Positions 4,043 to 5,632 of a stretch of 5,632 nt of DNA are shown one piece after another (position 1 is the stretch's first letter; each line of letters opens with the position of its first letter). Source of the DNA: Woeseia sp. (GTDB lineage Bacteria; Pseudomonadota; Gammaproteobacteria; Steroidobacterales; Woeseiaceae); assembly GCA_003229095.1 (NCBI GenBank), contig QIHS01000167.1:1-5632 (forward strand), given 5' to 3'. Under the pieces are notes generated by a model. It was not told where the DNA came from. It ran no database searches and saw only the letters and a list, made by a program, of their open reading frames with translations. The translations under genes were made by a program, and so were the position numbers.

Positions 4043-5632
4043 GCCCGGACCGCGAGGCCCGGGCTATCTTTTTTTTACTCTTCAGGAGCTCGCCCAGTGT
4101 AGTACCGCTGGAGCTTGCCGCAGACTCAGACTTGTAGCTTGAGAGTGCTTCCGCCTCTTCATGCACTTCCTTGGCTTTGATCGACAACGCAACCGAGCGA
4201 TTTTTTCGATCCACGTTCGTAAACCGGGCCTCAACCTCGTCGCCAATCTTGATCATCGTGCGCGCATCTTCAACACGGCCACGCGCCAATTCCGATGCTC
4301 TCAAATGACCGGTAACGCCATCACCAAGATCGACAGTTGCACCGCGCGCGTCCACTTCCGTGACGAGGCCTTTGACCACCGAGTTTTTCGGATGCTCGGC
4401 AAGCCATGCAGAGAACGGATCTTTATCCAGCTGCTTGATGCCGAGTGAAATTCGCTCACGTTCTGAGTCGATTGCAAGCACGCTCGCCTCAATTTCCTGG
4501 CCCTTCTTATAGTTGTGTACTGCTTCTTCGCCAGTCAGATCCCAGGAAATATCGGTCAAATGTACGAGACCGTCGATACCACCGTCCAGACCGATGAAAA
4601 TTCCGAAATCGGTAATGGATTTGATCTGCCCGGAAACCTTGTCGCCGCGGTTAACGGTTGCCGAAAATTCAGCCCAGGGATTTGATTTGCATTGCTTGAC
4701 ACCAAGCGAGATTCGCCGACGCTCTTCGTCAATTTCGATGACCATGACTTCAACTTCTTCGCCGATCGAAACCACTTTCGAGGGGTTAACGTTCTTGTTG
4801 GTCCAGTCCATTTCAGAGACGTGCACCAGGCCCTCGACACCTTCCTCGATTTCAACGAAACAGCCGTAGTCGGCAATGTTCGTCACTTTGCCGAACAGAC
4901 GTGTGTCTGGCGGATAGCGACGCGCAAGATCGTGCCACGGGTCATCACCAAGTTGCTTAATGCCCAGTGAAACTCGCTGACGTTCGCGATCAAATTTGAG
5001 TATTTTAACGTCAATTTCATCGCCGACATTCACGACTTCAGAAGGATGCTTGACGCGCTTCCAGGCCATGTCGGTAATGTGCAAAAGGCCGTCGATGCCG
5101 CCAAGATCAACAAACGCACCGTAATCGGTAAGATTTTTGACCATTCCCTTGACGGTTTTTCCTTCCTGCAGACTCTCAAGCAACTCTTCGCGCTCAGCGC
5201 TGTATTCCTGCTCCACCACGGCGCGACGTGAAACAACGACGTTATTGCGACGCTGGTCAAGTTTGATGACTTTGAACTCGAGAGTCTTGCCTTCCAGGTA
5301 GGCTGGGTCGCGTACCGGACGCACATCGACCAGTGAACCCGGCAGGAAAGCCCGGACATTGTCAATTTCGACCGTGAAACCGCCTTTGACACGGCCATTG
5401 ATGATGCCCGTGACGACTTCGCTCTTCTCGAAAGATTTCTCTAAATCGATCCAGGTGCGTGCACGAATGGCCTTCTCGCGGGAAAGTTTGGTTTCACCGA
5501 AGCCGTCTTCAACAGCATCGAGCGCAACCTCGAATTCATCGCCGACAGAGATATCGGCTTCGCCCTGATCGTTAAAAAATTGTTCGATTGGAATGACAGC
5601 CTCAGACTTGAGACCTGCACTGATGAGAACGA
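4038..5632 (-). CDS. rpsA: 30S ribosomal protein S1 (N-terminus outside window)
   Basis: S1 binds mRNA on the small ribosomal subunit and lets structured or weakly initiated messages be translated. The - strand frame enters at the right edge and continues to the TAA at 4040-4038, giving 530 residues; compared with E. coli S1 (557) about 35 are missing. The GTG at 5324 is the internal valine of SLVDVRPVRD, not a start. Visible are the end of S1 domain 1 (GLKSE, SREKA), domain 2 (GIINGRVKGGFTVEI), domain 3 (KNLTDYGAFVDLGGIDGLLH), domain 4 (DYGCFVEIEEGVEGLVHVSE), domain 5 (SITDFGIFIGLDGGIDGLVH) and domain 6 (VDARGATVDLGDGVTGHLRA). A serine-rich linker and TTLGELLKSKKK follow. The last nine residues, IARASRSGL, are encoded by a hairpin and look unlike a normal S1 tail. 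ihfB follows after 59 nt. Confidence 0.97.
   Translation of the reverse strand, partial: VLISAGLKSEAVIPIEQFFNDQGEADISVGDEFEVALDAVEDGFGETKLSREKAIRARTWIDLEKSFEKSEVVTGIINGRVKGGFTVEIDNVRAFLPGSLVDVRPVRDPAYLEGKTLEFKVIKLDQRRNNVVVSRRAVVEQEYSAEREELLESLQEGKTVKGMVKNLTDYGAFVDLGGIDGLLHITDMAWKRVKHPSEVVNVGDEIDVKILKFDRERQRVSLGIKQLGDDPWHDLARRYPPDTRLFGKVTNIADYGCFVEIEEGVEGLVHVSEMDWTNKNVNPSKVVSIGEEVEVMVIEIDEERRRISLGVKQCKSNPWAEFSATVNRGDKVSGQIKSITDFGIFIGLDGGIDGLVHLTDISWDLTGEEAVHNYKKGQEIEASVLAIDSERERISLGIKQLDKDPFSAWLAEHPKNSVVKGLVTEVDARGATVDLGDGVTGHLRASELARGRVEDARTMIKIGDEVEARFTNVDRKNRSVALSIKAKEVHEEAEALSSYKSESAASSSGTTLGELLKSKKKIARASRSGL
4041..4076 (+). terminator. Strong + strand intrinsic terminator overlapping the 3' end of rpsA
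   Basis: TAGCCCGG (4041-4048) and CCGGGCTA (4059-4066) form an 8-bp stem. After one A/C mismatch two further C-G pairs close a GCGA loop of the GNRA type. The hairpin is followed, after TC, by eight T (4069-4076). This is a textbook terminator on the + strand, yet no + strand gene leads into it. On the - strand it lies within the last rpsA codons, with the A-tract before it and only TAATTCCTTTA after it, so it is a poor terminator for rpsA itself. Confidence 0.6.

Overview
The window is an ordinary core-genome segment from a gammaproteobacterium. Three things point there: the rpsA-ihfB-lapA-lapB gene order, IHF-beta and S1 sequences that read like the Escherichia coli proteins almost residue for residue, and a LapB with the usual rubredoxin-like tail. 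The GC content is moderate, by eye near one half. I cannot name the genus. I found no mobile element, CRISPR array, rRNA or tRNA gene, or gene cluster of unknown type.

Layout from left to right. The 3' end of typA/bipA (translational GTPase) is read on the + strand. Everything after it is on the - strand. galU (UTP-glucose-1-phosphate uridylyltransferase) converges on typA with only 9 bp between the stop codons. Next is a small secreted ComEA-like helix-hairpin-helix protein, with a perfect 11-bp hairpin after it. Then come lapB and lapA, which overlap by 11 nt and are transcribed as lapA then lapB. A gap of about 290 nt follows, holding an intrinsic terminator and a possible promoter. Then come ihfB (integration host factor beta) and rpsA (ribosomal protein S1), whose N-terminus lies beyond the right edge.

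Transcription on the - strand therefore runs rpsA > ihfB > terminator > lapA-lapB > comEA > galU. The products are housekeeping ones: translation initiation (S1), ribosome assembly and stress GTPase (TypA), nucleoid bending (IHF), control of lipopolysaccharide synthesis (LapA/LapB), nucleotide-sugar supply for envelope polysaccharides (GalU) and probably DNA uptake (ComEA).

The points most worth a second look are small-scale. (1) ihfB seems to have lost five residues from the first helix by an in-frame deletion, hidden because its C-terminal tail is longer. (2) The end of rpsA has a dnaX-like A AAA AAG heptamer running straight into a GC-rich hairpin, with a coding tail unlike other S1 proteins. 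The same hairpin reads as a textbook terminator only on the opposite strand. (3) galU very probably starts at a TTG codon inside the longest ORF. (4) A tandem TGACGT repeat lies directly upstream of the candidate galU promoter.
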